In this document: in pieces, positions 7,413-16,243 of the stretch
Position numbering within the stretch: the stretch's first letter is position 1
How the letters are laid out: every line of letters starts with the position of its first letter
Source of the DNA: Tritonibacter scottomollicae
Lineage (GTDB): Bacteria > Pseudomonadota > Alphaproteobacteria > Rhodobacterales > Rhodobacteraceae
Reading direction: 5' to 3'
Length of the DNA stretch: 64,000 bases
NCBI RefSeq assembly: GCF_003003215.1
Contig: NZ_PVUF01000010.1
Location: forward strand, 1-64,000
Made by a program: the position numbers and the translations under genes
Notes under the pieces: generated by a model
What the model was told of the DNA's origin: nothing
The model's database searches: none
Seen by the model: the letters and a program-made list of their open reading frames with translations, nothing else

Positions 7413-9475
7413 GCGCAGGTCTGCAACTTTGGCGGATTGATGCGCCGGGGCAAACGCTCGTGCTGTCATCTGACGGCGGTCTTCCCGGCGCGCTCTATTG
7501 GGGGCCTTCGCTGCACCCGGAGACGGATCTGAGCGCGCTGGCCCGTGCCTGTGAACAGGAAGTGACGGGCGGAATGATTGATCGTCTGCCGCCACTGTCG
7601 CTATGCCCAGAAGCTGCTCTGTCCTTCGAGGGGCAGCCGGGGTTGATTGCCTATCGCGATGGCGTGCCGCTCTATCCGCGTTTCCGGCTGGAAGAGACAA
7701 ATGGCCTTCAGTTCACCTGTCGGGATCGCAAGCTTGACCTGACGCTGTTCATAGACTTCGAGGTGCGGGGCGAGACCATTGCGGCCTCGACGTCGCTGAC
7801 CGCAGAGCAGGAGATCACACTGCATCATCTCGCAGCGCCGGTTTTGCCAGGGCCGCAAATGGGGCAGGAGATCGTGGATTTCTCGGGTCGTTGGATCGGT
7901 GAATTTCAAATGGAACGCGCCCCCTGGCGCGCGGGTATCCACAAGCGTGAGGCACGGTCCGGGCGGTCCGGTCATGAGCACCCGCCTTTGGCCTATTTCC
8001 CAGAAGCGGGCGCGACCAATACCCAAGGTACCGTCTTTGCCATGCACTATGGCTGGTCCGGCGGACATGTGATGTTGGCGGAAGAGCTGCCTTCTGGAAG
8101 GCGTCAGATACAGTGGGGCCATGCGTCCGGTGCGCGCCCTGCCGGCACCAAGTTTCGCAGCGCGCCGCTATATCTGGCGGTGTCTCAACGCGGTTTCAAC
8201 GGATGTGCGACTGCCTTTCAACGCCTGCTGCGCGACCATGTGGTTGACTGGCCAAAGCCCGATATCCCACGCCCGGTGCACTACAATTGCTGGGAGGCGG
8301 TCTATTTCAAGCATGACTTCGGCGTTCTGAGCGAGATCGCAGAGCGGGCGGCCAAGCTGGGCGCGGAACGTTTCGTGCTTGACGATGGGTGGTTCGGGAA
8401 ACGTGATGACGACACCTCATCGTTGGGCGATTGGGACATTGACCGCCGCAAATGGCCCGAGGGGCTGACGCCACTGATCGACCATGTCGAACGCCTCGGC
8501 ATGACCTTCGGCCTGTGGGTCGAGCCGGAGATGGTGAACCTCGACAGCGATCTGGCGCGGGCGCATCCGGACTGGATTCTTGGGCCTGTCGATCAGATTG
8601 AGGGGCGCCAACAGCGCGTTCTGGACCTGTCGAGAGGCGACGTGAGAGACCACCTGTTCGATAAGCTTTCAACGATCCTGAGCACAAACCGGATCGACTA
8701 TCTGAAGTGGGATCACAACCGTTTGCTACCCGTCGCTGATGCGACACAGTCTGAGGGCATTTATACGCTTTTGCGAGACCTGCGTACGGCTTTTCCCGAG
8801 GTCGAAATCGAGAGCTGTGCCTCTGGTGGCGGGCGGATTGATGCCGGAATTCTGAGCCTCACGCAGCGGGTTTGGCTGTCAGACAGCAACGACGCACTGG
8901 AGCGGCTGCGTATCCAGCACGATGCGGCGCTGTTCCTGCCACTGCCGGTCACAGGTTCGCATGTCGGGCCGCGCCGGTGCCATACGTCGGGGCGGATGAT
9001 CGACATCCACATGCGCGCCTGGGTCGCGGCGCAGCGACACATGGGGTTCGAGATGGACCCACGCGAATTAACCGAGGTGGAGGCCGACGTTCTCACCCGC
9101 GTCACCGCCTGGTGGAAAGACAACCGACATTGGCGGATGGGTGCGGACATCCTGCGCCTCGATAGTGCGGATGACAGCGTCATCGCAGAACAGCAGCAGG
9201 CGGCCGACGGCAGTCGATTTGTGGTTTTTGCTGGTAAGGCGCGCACGTCGCATCAGATCATGCCGCGCCCGTTGCGGCTGACTGACCTCGATCCATTCGC
9301 GCTTTACCGGATCGATCTCGTCAACCGCGACGAGCTGCACCACCTTTCTCGGGGACGCACGGCACTGAAGGACGGGGCGCTCACACTCAGCGGTCAGATC
9401 CTGATGCAGCAGGGGCTGACGCTTCCCTGGCAATTCCCTGAAACGATCTGGGTGATCGAAGGAGAAAAACTATGA
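7409..9475 (+). CDS. alpha-galactosidase, glycoside hydrolase family 36
   Basis: A 688-residue enzyme releasing terminal alpha-galactose from oligosaccharides such as melibiose- or raffinose-type sugars or galactosylglycerol. The family-36 layout is visible: an N-terminal beta-sandwich of ~300 residues, then the catalytic barrel with FVLDDGWFGKRDDD, GLWVEPEMVN, the nucleophile Asp435 in YLKWDHNR and the acid/base Asp492 in WLSDSND, and RCHTSGR further on. There is no signal peptide, so it acts in the cytoplasm on imported galactosides. It overlaps the permease gene upstream and the dehydratase gene downstream by 4 bp each. Bacterial GH36 enzymes are usually 700-750 residues, so the length fits. 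The natural substrate is not decided by sequence. Confidence 0.93.
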   Translation: MSAGLQLWRIDAPGQTLVLSSDGGLPGALYWGPSLHPETDLSALARACEQEVTGGMIDRLPPLSLCPEAALSFEGQPGLIAYRDGVPLYPRFRLEETNGLQFTCRDRKLDLTLFIDFEVRGETIAASTSLTAEQEITLHHLAAPVLPGPQMGQEIVDFSGRWIGEFQMERAPWRAGIHKREARSGRSGHEHPPLAYFPEAGATNTQGTVFAMHYGWSGGHVMLAEELPSGRRQIQWGHASGARPAGTKFRSAPLYLAVSQRGFNGCATAFQRLLRDHVVDWPKPDIPRPVHYNCWEAVYFKHDFGVLSEIAERAAKLGAERFVLDDGWFGKRDDDTSSLGDWDIDRRKWPEGLTPLIDHVERLGMTFGLWVEPEMVNLDSDLARAHPDWILGPVDQIEGRQQRVLDLSRGDVRDHLFDKLSTILSTNRIDYLKWDHNRLLPVADATQSEGIYTLLRDLRTAFPEVEIESCASGGGRIDAGILSLTQRVWLSDSNDALERLRIQHDAALFLPLPVTGSHVGPRRCHTSGRMIDIHMRAWVAAQRHMGFEMDPRELTEVEADVLTRVTAWWKDNRHWRMGADILRLDSADDSVIAEQQQAADGSRFVVFAGKARTSHQIMPRPLRLTDLDPFALYRIDLVNRDELHHLSRGRTALKDGALTLSGQILMQQGLTLPWQFPETIWVIEGEKL

Positions 9476-11187
9476 CCAAAGACCGTCGCAGCCGTGGCTG
9501 GTACGGCAAGCTGGATAAGGACGGCTTCATTCATCGGTCCTGGATGAAGAACCAGGGCTTTCCAGATCATGCCTTTGACGGGCGACCGATCATCGGCATC
9601 TGCAATACCTGGTCCGAGTTGACGCCGTGTAACTCTGGCCTGCGTGACCTTGCTGAGGGTGTGAAACGCGGGGTCTGGGAGGCGGGCGGCTTTCCGGTGG
9701 AGTTCCCGGTGATGAGCCTGGGCGAAACTCAGATGAAGCCCACGGCCATGCTGTTTCGCAACCTTCTGGCGATGGATGTGGAGGAATCGATCCGCGCATA
9801 TGGGATCGACGGGGTTGTGCTGCTCGGTGGGTGTGACAAGACCACTCCGGGCCAGCTGATGGGTGCGGCTTCGGTCGACCTGCCGTCTATCGTCGTCTCC
9901 TCCGGTCCAATGCTGAACGGCAAATACCGCGGTCAGGATATCGGGTCTGGCACTGACGTGTGGAAATTCTCTGAAGCGGTGCGTGCGGGTGAAATGACCC
10001 TGAAGGACTTCATGAGCGCGGAGTCGGGCATGAGCCGTTCAAAGGGAGTGTGCATGACCATGGGCACGGCATCGACTATGGCGTCCTTGGTGGAAGCCAT
10101 GGGCCTATCGCTGCCAACCAACGCCGCACTTCCAGCGGTAGATTCACGTCGTATGGCGCTGGCTCATCTCACGGGGAAACGGATCGTCGAAATGGTCGAG
10201 GAAGACCTGAAGCCTTCTGACGTGATGACCAAACAGGCGTTTGAAAACGCCATCCTCGCAAATGCCGCCGTCGGGGGCTCCACCAATGCGGTGGTGCATC
10301 TTCTGGCGATGGCCGGTCGGGTTGGCGTGGAGCTGGACCTGAAGGATTTCGAGATCGGGTCCGAGATCCCATTGCTGGTCAACTGCATGCCCTCGGGCCA
10401 ATACTTGATGGAAGACTTTTGCTACGCTGGCGGCATGCCCGTAGTGCTGAAGGAATTGCAGGACCAGGGTCATCTGCGCAACGCCAAGACGGTGCTGGGC
10501 GGCGATATTGCGGCCTATGCAGACGGGGCTGAGTGCTTCAACGAAGACGTGATCCACCGTTTTGACGCGCCCGTGAAACCCGCTGCCGGCTTGCGGGTGC
10601 TGCGCGGCAACCTTGCACCCAACGGCGCGATCGTGAAGCCCTCCGCGGCTTCGGATCATCTGCTGGAACACGAGGGCGAGGCCTATGTGTTTGAGAGCAT
10701 TGAGGACATGAAGGCCAATATCGACCGCGAGGATTTGCCCGTGACGGCAGAGACCATTCTTGTGCTCAAGGGCTGTGGACCGAAGGGTTATCCGGGGATG
10801 CCGGAGGTGGGAAATATGCCGATCCCACGCAAACTGGTGACCCAAGGGGTGAAGGACATGATCCGCGTCTCTGATGCGCGCATGTCCGGCACCGCTTTTG
10901 GGACGGTCATTTTGCATGTTTCGCCCGAGGCACAGGCGGGTGGACCGCTGGCACTTGTCAAAACCGGCGACCGGATCAGCGTGTCTGCCTCAAGGGGCGA
11001 GCTGGAGCTGTTGATCTCAACAGAAGAAATGGAGGCGCGGCGCACGGCGTGGCGACCGGACGAACCGCACTATACCCGCGGCTATGCGAAACTCTACGTC
11101 GATCACGTCCTGCAGGCCGACAGGGGCGCGGATCTGGATTTCCTGGTGGGTAAGGATACTCGGCCCGTGACAAGGGAGAGCCACTGA
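9472..11187 (+). CDS. IlvD/Edd-family sugar-acid dehydratase, probable D-galactonate (L-arabinonate-type) dehydratase
   Basis: A 571-residue iron-sulfur dehydratase. The three cluster cysteines expected for the L-arabinonate dehydratase subgroup are visible: Cys53 (TPCNSGL), Cys121 (GGCDKTTPG) and Cys194 (KGVCMTMGTAS); the proposed catalytic serine lies in DARMSGTAFG (Ser472). The subgroup dehydrates L-arabinonate and often D-fuconate and D-galactonate to 2-keto-3-deoxy acids. Since kinase and aldolase genes specific for the galactose route follow, I assign D-galactonate as the likely substrate; it would replace the enolase-superfamily enzyme DgoD. A role in branched-chain amino-acid synthesis (IlvD) is unlikely in this operon. 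It overlaps the alpha-galactosidase gene by 4 bp and ends 1 bp before the dehydrogenase ATG. Confidence 0.88.
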   Translation: MTKDRRSRGWYGKLDKDGFIHRSWMKNQGFPDHAFDGRPIIGICNTWSELTPCNSGLRDLAEGVKRGVWEAGGFPVEFPVMSLGETQMKPTAMLFRNLLAMDVEESIRAYGIDGVVLLGGCDKTTPGQLMGAASVDLPSIVVSSGPMLNGKYRGQDIGSGTDVWKFSEAVRAGEMTLKDFMSAESGMSRSKGVCMTMGTASTMASLVEAMGLSLPTNAALPAVDSRRMALAHLTGKRIVEMVEEDLKPSDVMTKQAFENAILANAAVGGSTNAVVHLLAMAGRVGVELDLKDFEIGSEIPLLVNCMPSGQYLMEDFCYAGGMPVVLKELQDQGHLRNAKTVLGGDIAAYADGAECFNEDVIHRFDAPVKPAAGLRVLRGNLAPNGAIVKPSAASDHLLEHEGEAYVFESIEDMKANIDREDLPVTAETILVLKGCGPKGYPGMPEVGNMPIPRKLVTQGVKDMIRVSDARMSGTAFGTVILHVSPEAQAGGPLALVKTGDRISVSASRGELELLISTEEMEARRTAWRPDEPHYTRGYAKLYVDHVLQADRGADLDFLVGKDTRPVTRESH

Positions 11188-11188
11188 T

Positions 11189-11959
11189 ATGGATCTTAAC
11201 GCAACTTTCCGTGACCTTGAGGGGGCCTCCGTTTTCATCACTGGTGGCGGTTCTGGTATTGGAGCGGCACTGACCGAAGGCTTTCTGAAACAGGGGGCGA
11301 AGGTGGCTTTTGTCGGGCGCTCTGACGCCAGTGAGTTTGTCGAACGGATGGAGAGGGAGACCGGCAACAGACCGCTATTTGTCCAATGTGATATTACCGA
11401 TATCTCTGCGCTGAAAGCTGCGATTGCACATGCCGCACACGCGCATGGCCCTATCGGCGTGTTGGTCAATAACGCTGCGAATGATCAGCGCCACGCGACA
11501 CTCGATGTTGACGAGGATTTCTGGGACTGGTCGCAGGCAATCAATCTCAAGGCATACTTTTTCGCCTGCCAGGCGGTGCTGCCGGGGATGCAGCAGCTTG
11601 GCGGTGGCGCAATCGTGAACTTCACGTCGGTCAGCTACATGATGGGGAACAGTGGATATCCGGCCTATACCACTGCCAATTCCGGTATCAACGGCATGAC
11701 CAGGAGCCTTGCGCGTGAATTCGGGCCTGACCGCATCCGTGCCAACGCGCTTGCGCCGGGCTGGGTGCTGACCGACAAACAGCTCGACAAATGGGCGACG
11801 CCGGAGGCGCTTGCCGCGCATCTTGAGCGCCAGTGCCTGAAAGACCATCTCGCACCCCAGGATATTGTTGAATCGACACTCTTCCTGGCGTCCAAATCCA
11901 GTCGCATGATCTCTGGTCAGGCGCTGGTGGTGGATGGTGGCGTTGTGGTGTCAGGATGA
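11189..11959 (+). CDS. short-chain dehydrogenase, probable galactose 1-dehydrogenase, with altered YxxxK motif
   Basis: A 256-residue SDR. The cofactor site is TGGGSGIG (residues ~17-24), with NNAAND and the catalytic serine region NFTSVSYMMGN; the C-terminal part (RIRANALAPGWVLTDKQLDKW) resembles SDR-type galactose and arabinose dehydrogenases. In this operon it should oxidise D-galactose to galactonolactone. The catalytic lysine of YxxxK is Asn164 (Tyr160-Thr-Thr-Ala-Asn164; codon AAT at 11678-11680), which is unusual, because that lysine normally positions the nicotinamide ribose and lowers the tyrosine pKa. Either activity is altered or another residue compensates. The gene overlaps the kinase gene by 4 bp. 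Confidence 0.85.
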   Translation: MDLNATFRDLEGASVFITGGGSGIGAALTEGFLKQGAKVAFVGRSDASEFVERMERETGNRPLFVQCDITDISALKAAIAHAAHAHGPIGVLVNNAANDQRHATLDVDEDFWDWSQAINLKAYFFACQAVLPGMQQLGGGAIVNFTSVSYMMGNSGYPAYTTANSGINGMTRSLAREFGPDRIRANALAPGWVLTDKQLDKWATPEALAAHLERQCLKDHLAPQDIVESTLFLASKSSRMISGQALVVDGGVVVSG

Positions 11960-12870
11960 GTGATCTGAACCATACTCCGGCCCAATGGGTGGCGGTGGAT
12001 TGGGGCACCTCGCATCTGCGGCTTTGGCCGATGGGGGCGGATGGGGTGCCGCTTTGCCGCATCGATTCTGACAAAGGCATGTCGCGGCTGACACCCGCTG
12101 AGTATGAGCAGACACTTTTGAACTTGCTGGAGCCGTATCTGACCTCGGACGGGGAAGTGACAGTGGTGTGCTGCGGCATGGCGGGCTCACGGCAGGGCTG
12201 GGCGGAGGCCCCCTACATGGCAACTCCGTGCAGGCCGCCCTCGTTTGAAACCGCAACACGCGTTGCAACAGGGGACAAGCGTCTTCGCGTGCATATCCTG
12301 TCAGGTGTAAAACAATCCGAACCTGCCGACGTGATGCGCGGCGAGGAAACCCAGATCGCCGGCGTCTTTGCGACCCACTCAAAGCTAGACGGGGTCATTT
12401 GTCTGCCCGGCACTCATACCAAATGGGTTTCGGTTCAAAAGGGCAGTATCACCGGGTTTTCGACCTTTATGTCGGGTGAGTTGTTCCAACTGGTCAGCGA
12501 CCATTCCGTGCTACGGCATACGCTGGCGCATGAAGGCTGGGACGACCAAGCCTTCGACGCGGGGTGTCGGGATGGCGCTGCCAGGCCGGATCACCTGGCC
12601 AACGCGCTCTTTGGTCTGCGGGCTGCAGCTTTGTTGAACGATCTTGATCCGGTCGCAGCACGTGCGCGCGCCTCAGGATATCTGCTCGGCATGGAGGTCG
12701 CGGCGATGCGTGACGCCTGGCGGGGGAGCCCGGTTGTGGTCGTGGGCGACAATGCAATCGCGCAGGCCTACGCCACAGCCCTCAAGATAGGGGGCGCGAC
12801 GGTCGAGATCTTTGAAGCGGAAAAAGCCACGCTGGCCGGTCTCAGCGCCGCCCGCGCTCAAATGAAGTAA
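11956..12870 (+). CDS. dgoK: 2-dehydro-3-deoxygalactonokinase
   Basis: A 304-residue cytoplasmic kinase phosphorylating 2-keto-3-deoxygalactonate to the 6-phosphate. The N-terminal phosphate-binding motif VAVDWGTSHLRLW is typical of DgoK, and the central VICLPGTHTKWV and TGFSTFMSGELF segments are family hallmarks. Length matches the usual ~290-310 residues. It overlaps the dehydrogenase gene by 4 bp and lies 10 bp before the aldolase gene. This kinase fixes the operon as a De Ley-Doudoroff galactose pathway rather than the non-phosphorylated arabinose route. Confidence 0.93.
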   Translation: MSDLNHTPAQWVAVDWGTSHLRLWPMGADGVPLCRIDSDKGMSRLTPAEYEQTLLNLLEPYLTSDGEVTVVCCGMAGSRQGWAEAPYMATPCRPPSFETATRVATGDKRLRVHILSGVKQSEPADVMRGEETQIAGVFATHSKLDGVICLPGTHTKWVSVQKGSITGFSTFMSGELFQLVSDHSVLRHTLAHEGWDDQAFDAGCRDGAARPDHLANALFGLRAAALLNDLDPVAARARASGYLLGMEVAAMRDAWRGSPVVVVGDNAIAQAYATALKIGGATVEIFEAEKATLAGLSAARAQMK

Positions 12871-12880
12871 GGATAAATCC

Positions 12881-13486
12881 ATGAGCCGCAATATTATTGC
12901 CATCCTGCGGGGGCTTACACCCGAGAAAGCATTGCCTGTCACAGACGCGCTTATCGAAGCCGGAATTACGCGCATTGAGGTGCCGCTGAATTCACCCAGT
13001 CCTTTCGACAGTATTTCTGCAATGGTGGATCATGCTTCGGGCGGTGCGCTGATCGGGGCCGGGACCGTGCTTGACACGCAATCCGTCGCGCGTCTTCAGG
13101 ACATTGGTGCGCAGATGGTCGTCTCGCCCGATTGCAACCCAGAGGTCATCGCGGCGAGCAAAGAGGCAGGGATGCTGTCCTTTCCCGGTGTGTTCACCCC
13201 AACTGAGGCACTCACCGCACTGCGCGCGGGGGCGGATGGGCTGAAATTCTTCCCCGCTTTCAAACTCGGAGTTGATGGCTTTAGGGCGATCAAGACGATC
13301 CTGCCTGCGGGTACCGCGACCTATGCGGTGGGCGGCGTGGGGCCTGAGAATTTTGCCGATTGGAAGGCGGCGGGGATCAGTGGTTTCGGGATCGGGTCAA
13401 ATCTCTTTCAGCCCGGCAATACGGTTGCAGAGATCGCAGCCAACGCACGGAAGATGGTTCGTGCCTATGACGAGGCGTTTTCGTGA
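12881..13486 (+). CDS. dgoA: 2-dehydro-3-deoxy-6-phosphogalactonate aldolase
   Basis: A 201-residue class I aldolase splitting KDPGal into pyruvate and D-glyceraldehyde 3-phosphate. The Schiff-base lysine is Lys122 in GADGLKFFPA, and Glu33 in TRIEVPLNSP is the catalytic acid position. The start IIAILRGLTPEKA and the motif GAGTVLD match KDPG/KDPGal aldolases, and the 201-residue length favours the DgoA branch. A short AAGGAT ribosome site precedes the ATG. It overlaps the lactonase gene by 4 bp. Confidence 0.92.
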   Translation: MSRNIIAILRGLTPEKALPVTDALIEAGITRIEVPLNSPSPFDSISAMVDHASGGALIGAGTVLDTQSVARLQDIGAQMVVSPDCNPEVIAASKEAGMLSFPGVFTPTEALTALRAGADGLKFFPAFKLGVDGFRAIKTILPAGTATYAVGGVGPENFADWKAAGISGFGIGSNLFQPGNTVAEIAANARKMVRAYDEAFS

Positions 13487-14328
13487 ACGCGTCGGTTTTC
13501 AGTAATGTGGCCTGTGCACTCGGAGAGGGACCGCTTTGGCACCCGGAGCGCCAGCAGCTCTTTTGGTTCGACATTCTGGGCAAGCGGATGCTCTCGGTCG
13601 AGGGGGATGAGACGCGCATCTGGCAGTTTGACGAATGCGTCTCTGCTGCCGGTTGGGTGGATCATGATACGCTGGTCATCGCCAGCCAAACTGGCCTTTG
13701 GCGGTTCGACCTCTTGAGCGAAGAGCGCGTGCTTTTGTGTCCTCTGGAAGCGGGTAATCCGACAACACGCTCCAATGATGGGCGCGCGGATCCCTGGGGG
13801 GGATTTTGGATCGGCACCATGGGCTTTCACGCAGAAAAAGGGGCAGGGGCCATCTATCGCTACTATCGCGGCGAGTTGCGCCAACTGGTGTCGGATGTGA
13901 CCATTTCAAATGCGATCTGCTTCGCGCCTGATCGCTCCTGTGCGTATTATACAGACACCAATGTGGGCACGATCTTGCGCCAGCCGCTGGCGGTTAAGTC
14001 CGGTTGGCCTGAAGGGAAGGCTGAAGTCTACCTTGATTTCAGCGGAAAGGATTTTGGCGCCGATGGCGCGGTCGTGGACGCGGATGGCAACCTCTGGAAC
14101 GCGCAATGGGGCGCCGGGCGCGTGGCCTGCTACAGTCCTGAAGGGGCTTTGTTGGCATCTGTTTCCGTGCCAACCCCACAGTCCTCCTGCCCGGCCTTTG
14201 GTGGGGCGGATCTTTCCACTCTTTACATCACCACAGCAGCCGAGGGACTGGACCGCTCCCCCGCTGGTCAGACCTTCGCTGCGCCGACATCGGTCGTGGG
14301 GCAGCGTGAACATCAAGTCATCTTGTGA
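13483..14328 (+). CDS. SMP-30/gluconolactonase-family lactonase, probable galactonolactonase
   Basis: A 281-residue six-bladed propeller protein. Metal-binding positions of the family are recognisable: Glu in ALGEGPLWHPE, the RSNDGRADPWGGFWIGTMG segment (Asn and Asp), and GADGAVVDADGNLWNAQWG. In the pathway it would open galactono-1,4- or 1,5-lactone to galactonate, between the dehydrogenase and the dehydratase. The start is GTG at 13483, overlapping the aldolase stop (GTGA). Family members act on many sugar lactones, so the substrate is taken from context. Confidence 0.88.
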   Translation: MNASVFSNVACALGEGPLWHPERQQLFWFDILGKRMLSVEGDETRIWQFDECVSAAGWVDHDTLVIASQTGLWRFDLLSEERVLLCPLEAGNPTTRSNDGRADPWGGFWIGTMGFHAEKGAGAIYRYYRGELRQLVSDVTISNAICFAPDRSCAYYTDTNVGTILRQPLAVKSGWPEGKAEVYLDFSGKDFGADGAVVDADGNLWNAQWGAGRVACYSPEGALLASVSVPTPQSSCPAFGGADLSTLYITTAAEGLDRSPAGQTFAAPTSVVGQREHQVIL

Positions 14329-14335
14329 GACGATC

Positions 14336-16243
14336 ATGAAACGAACCCTTGGCACCTGCTACTACCCCGAACATTGGCCGGAAAAAATCTGGGCTCAGGA
14401 CGCCGCGCGGATGAAAGAGGCAGGCCTTACGTGGGTCCGCATCGGTGAGTTCTCCTGGTCAAAGATCGAACCTAACCCAGGTGAGCTGCACTGGGATTGG
14501 CTTGATCGCGCGATCGAGACGCTTGGGGCGCAGGGCCTGCAGGTGGTATTGGGAACGCCCACAGCGACGCCGCCACGTTGGATGGCAGATCGCCACCCGG
14601 ACATGTTCGCCGTGGATGCACAGGGGCAGGTGCGCGGGTTCGGATCGCGGCGGCATTACTGCTTCAGTCACAAAGGCTACTTTGCCGAGAGCCAGCGCAT
14701 CACCCGTCTGATGGCGGAGCGTTACGGCGGCAATCCCTATGTGGCAGCATGGCAGACTGATAACGAATATGGATGCCACGATACGACCATCAGTTATTCC
14801 GACGCCGCCAAAGTGGCTTTTCACCACTGGTTGTTTGAGACTTTCGATGGCGACATCAATGCCCTGAACGCGGCTTGGGGCAATGTGTTCTGGTCTATGG
14901 AATACCGCAGTTTTTCCGAGATCGGCCTGCCAAACCTGACGGTAACGGAGCCGAACCCCGCGCATGTGCTTGCGTTCAAACGCTTCAGTTCGGATCAGGT
15001 GGTGGCCTTCAACCGCGCTCAGGTGGACATCATCAAGGCATGCTCTACCGCGCCGATTTCTCATAACTACATGGGACGGATCACCGATTTTGATCACTTC
15101 AAGCTGGGAGAGGATCTGGAAATTGCGACGTGGGACAGCTATCCGCTTGGGTTCCTAGAGGACCGCGTTGGTGCGACGCCCGAAGAACAACGCGCCTATG
15201 CACGGCAGGGCGATCCCGATTTCCAGGCGCTGCATCACGATCTCTACCGTGCTGTCGGGCGCGGGCGTTGGTGGGTGATGGAGCAGCAGCCGGGCCCGGT
15301 GAACTGGGCCCCCTACAATCCGGCGCCGTTGCCGGGAATGGTGCGACTTTGGACCTGGGAGGCCTTCGCCCATGGGGCTGAGGCGGTTTGTTATTTTCGC
15401 TGGCGGCAAGCCCCGTTCGCACAAGAACAGATGCACGCAGGACTTCTGCGCCCCGACAGCGAGGACGCACCTGCCATCGAGGAGGCACGCGACGTGGCGA
15501 GGGAGCTGGAAGCCGCGCCTGAGGTCCAGTCCGCACAGGCTCAAGTGGCGATCTTGTTTGATTATGACGCCGATTGGGCTTGGTCGACGCAGCCGCATGG
15601 CGCGGGGCTCAGCTATTTCCAACTGATCCTCGACCACTATAAAGCGCTTCGGCGGGCCGGTCTTACGATTGATATCCTTCCCGCCAAGGCGCGCGATTTC
15701 GCCGGCTATAGGCTGATACTCGCGCCAGGCATGATGCATATGCCAGCGGATTTGAAAGCCTCGCTGGAACAGAGCGATGCCGAAGTCCTTTATGGCCCCC
15801 GTAGTGGCGCGCGGGATGATCACTTCAACATCCCGACCGATCCGCTGCCACCTGCGCTTGTCGGGCTTGATGTGACTGTTTCCCGAGTGGAAAGCCTGCG
15901 GCCGGATATGCCTGTCGCGCTTACGAATGGCGGCGCGGTACACCGCTACCTGGAGGTATTGGAAGGGGACGCCGAAGTGATCCTTGTGACTGCGCAGGGC
16001 GCTCCAGTGGCGATGCGAATGGGCAGACAGACCTATTGCGGCGGTTGGCTTGATGCGGATGGTCTGGATCAGTTGATCACGATCATTGGCACAGCGGCGG
16101 GTCTGGCGTTGCGCAAAATGCCTGAAGGGGTCCGTACCCGCCGCACCGCGACAGAGGAGTTCTGGTTTAACCATAGTGCTGAGCCCGTGCAGACCGAAGC
16201 GGGGCTTTTGCCTCCAGCAGGAATGATCAGGTGTGAGTTGTAG
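14336..16243 (+). CDS. beta-galactosidase, glycoside hydrolase family 42
   Basis: A 635-residue family-42 enzyme, last gene of the galactoside operon. It begins at GTCYYPEHWPEKIW, the usual N-terminus of the family, so the ATG at 14336 is preferred to the longer open frame that runs back through the lactonase gene. The acid/base is Glu144 in WQTDNEYG and the nucleophile Glu316 in VMEQQPGPVNWAP. The C-terminal trimerisation and beta domains follow. No signal peptide is present, so it hydrolyses imported beta-galactosides in the cytoplasm. Having GH36 and GH42 in one operon lets the cell use galactosides of both anomers. Confidence 0.93.
   Translation: MKRTLGTCYYPEHWPEKIWAQDAARMKEAGLTWVRIGEFSWSKIEPNPGELHWDWLDRAIETLGAQGLQVVLGTPTATPPRWMADRHPDMFAVDAQGQVRGFGSRRHYCFSHKGYFAESQRITRLMAERYGGNPYVAAWQTDNEYGCHDTTISYSDAAKVAFHHWLFETFDGDINALNAAWGNVFWSMEYRSFSEIGLPNLTVTEPNPAHVLAFKRFSSDQVVAFNRAQVDIIKACSTAPISHNYMGRITDFDHFKLGEDLEIATWDSYPLGFLEDRVGATPEEQRAYARQGDPDFQALHHDLYRAVGRGRWWVMEQQPGPVNWAPYNPAPLPGMVRLWTWEAFAHGAEAVCYFRWRQAPFAQEQMHAGLLRPDSEDAPAIEEARDVARELEAAPEVQSAQAQVAILFDYDADWAWSTQPHGAGLSYFQLILDHYKALRRAGLTIDILPAKARDFAGYRLILAPGMMHMPADLKASLEQSDAEVLYGPRSGARDDHFNIPTDPLPPALVGLDVTVSRVESLRPDMPVALTNGGAVHRYLEVLEGDAEVILVTAQGAPVAMRMGRQTYCGGWLDADGLDQLITIIGTAAGLALRKMPEGVRTRRTATEEFWFNHSAEPVQTEAGLLPPAGMIRCEL

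Noticed and set aside
6519-7700. 393-codon minus-strand frame opposite the sugar permease
   Set aside because: His/Arg/Gln-rich antisense string; the permease with its EAA loop is clearly the real gene.
9472-11187. Biosynthetic dihydroxy-acid dehydratase (ilvD)
   Set aside because: The cysteine spacing and operon context fit a sugar-acid dehydratase; no branched-chain biosynthesis genes are nearby.
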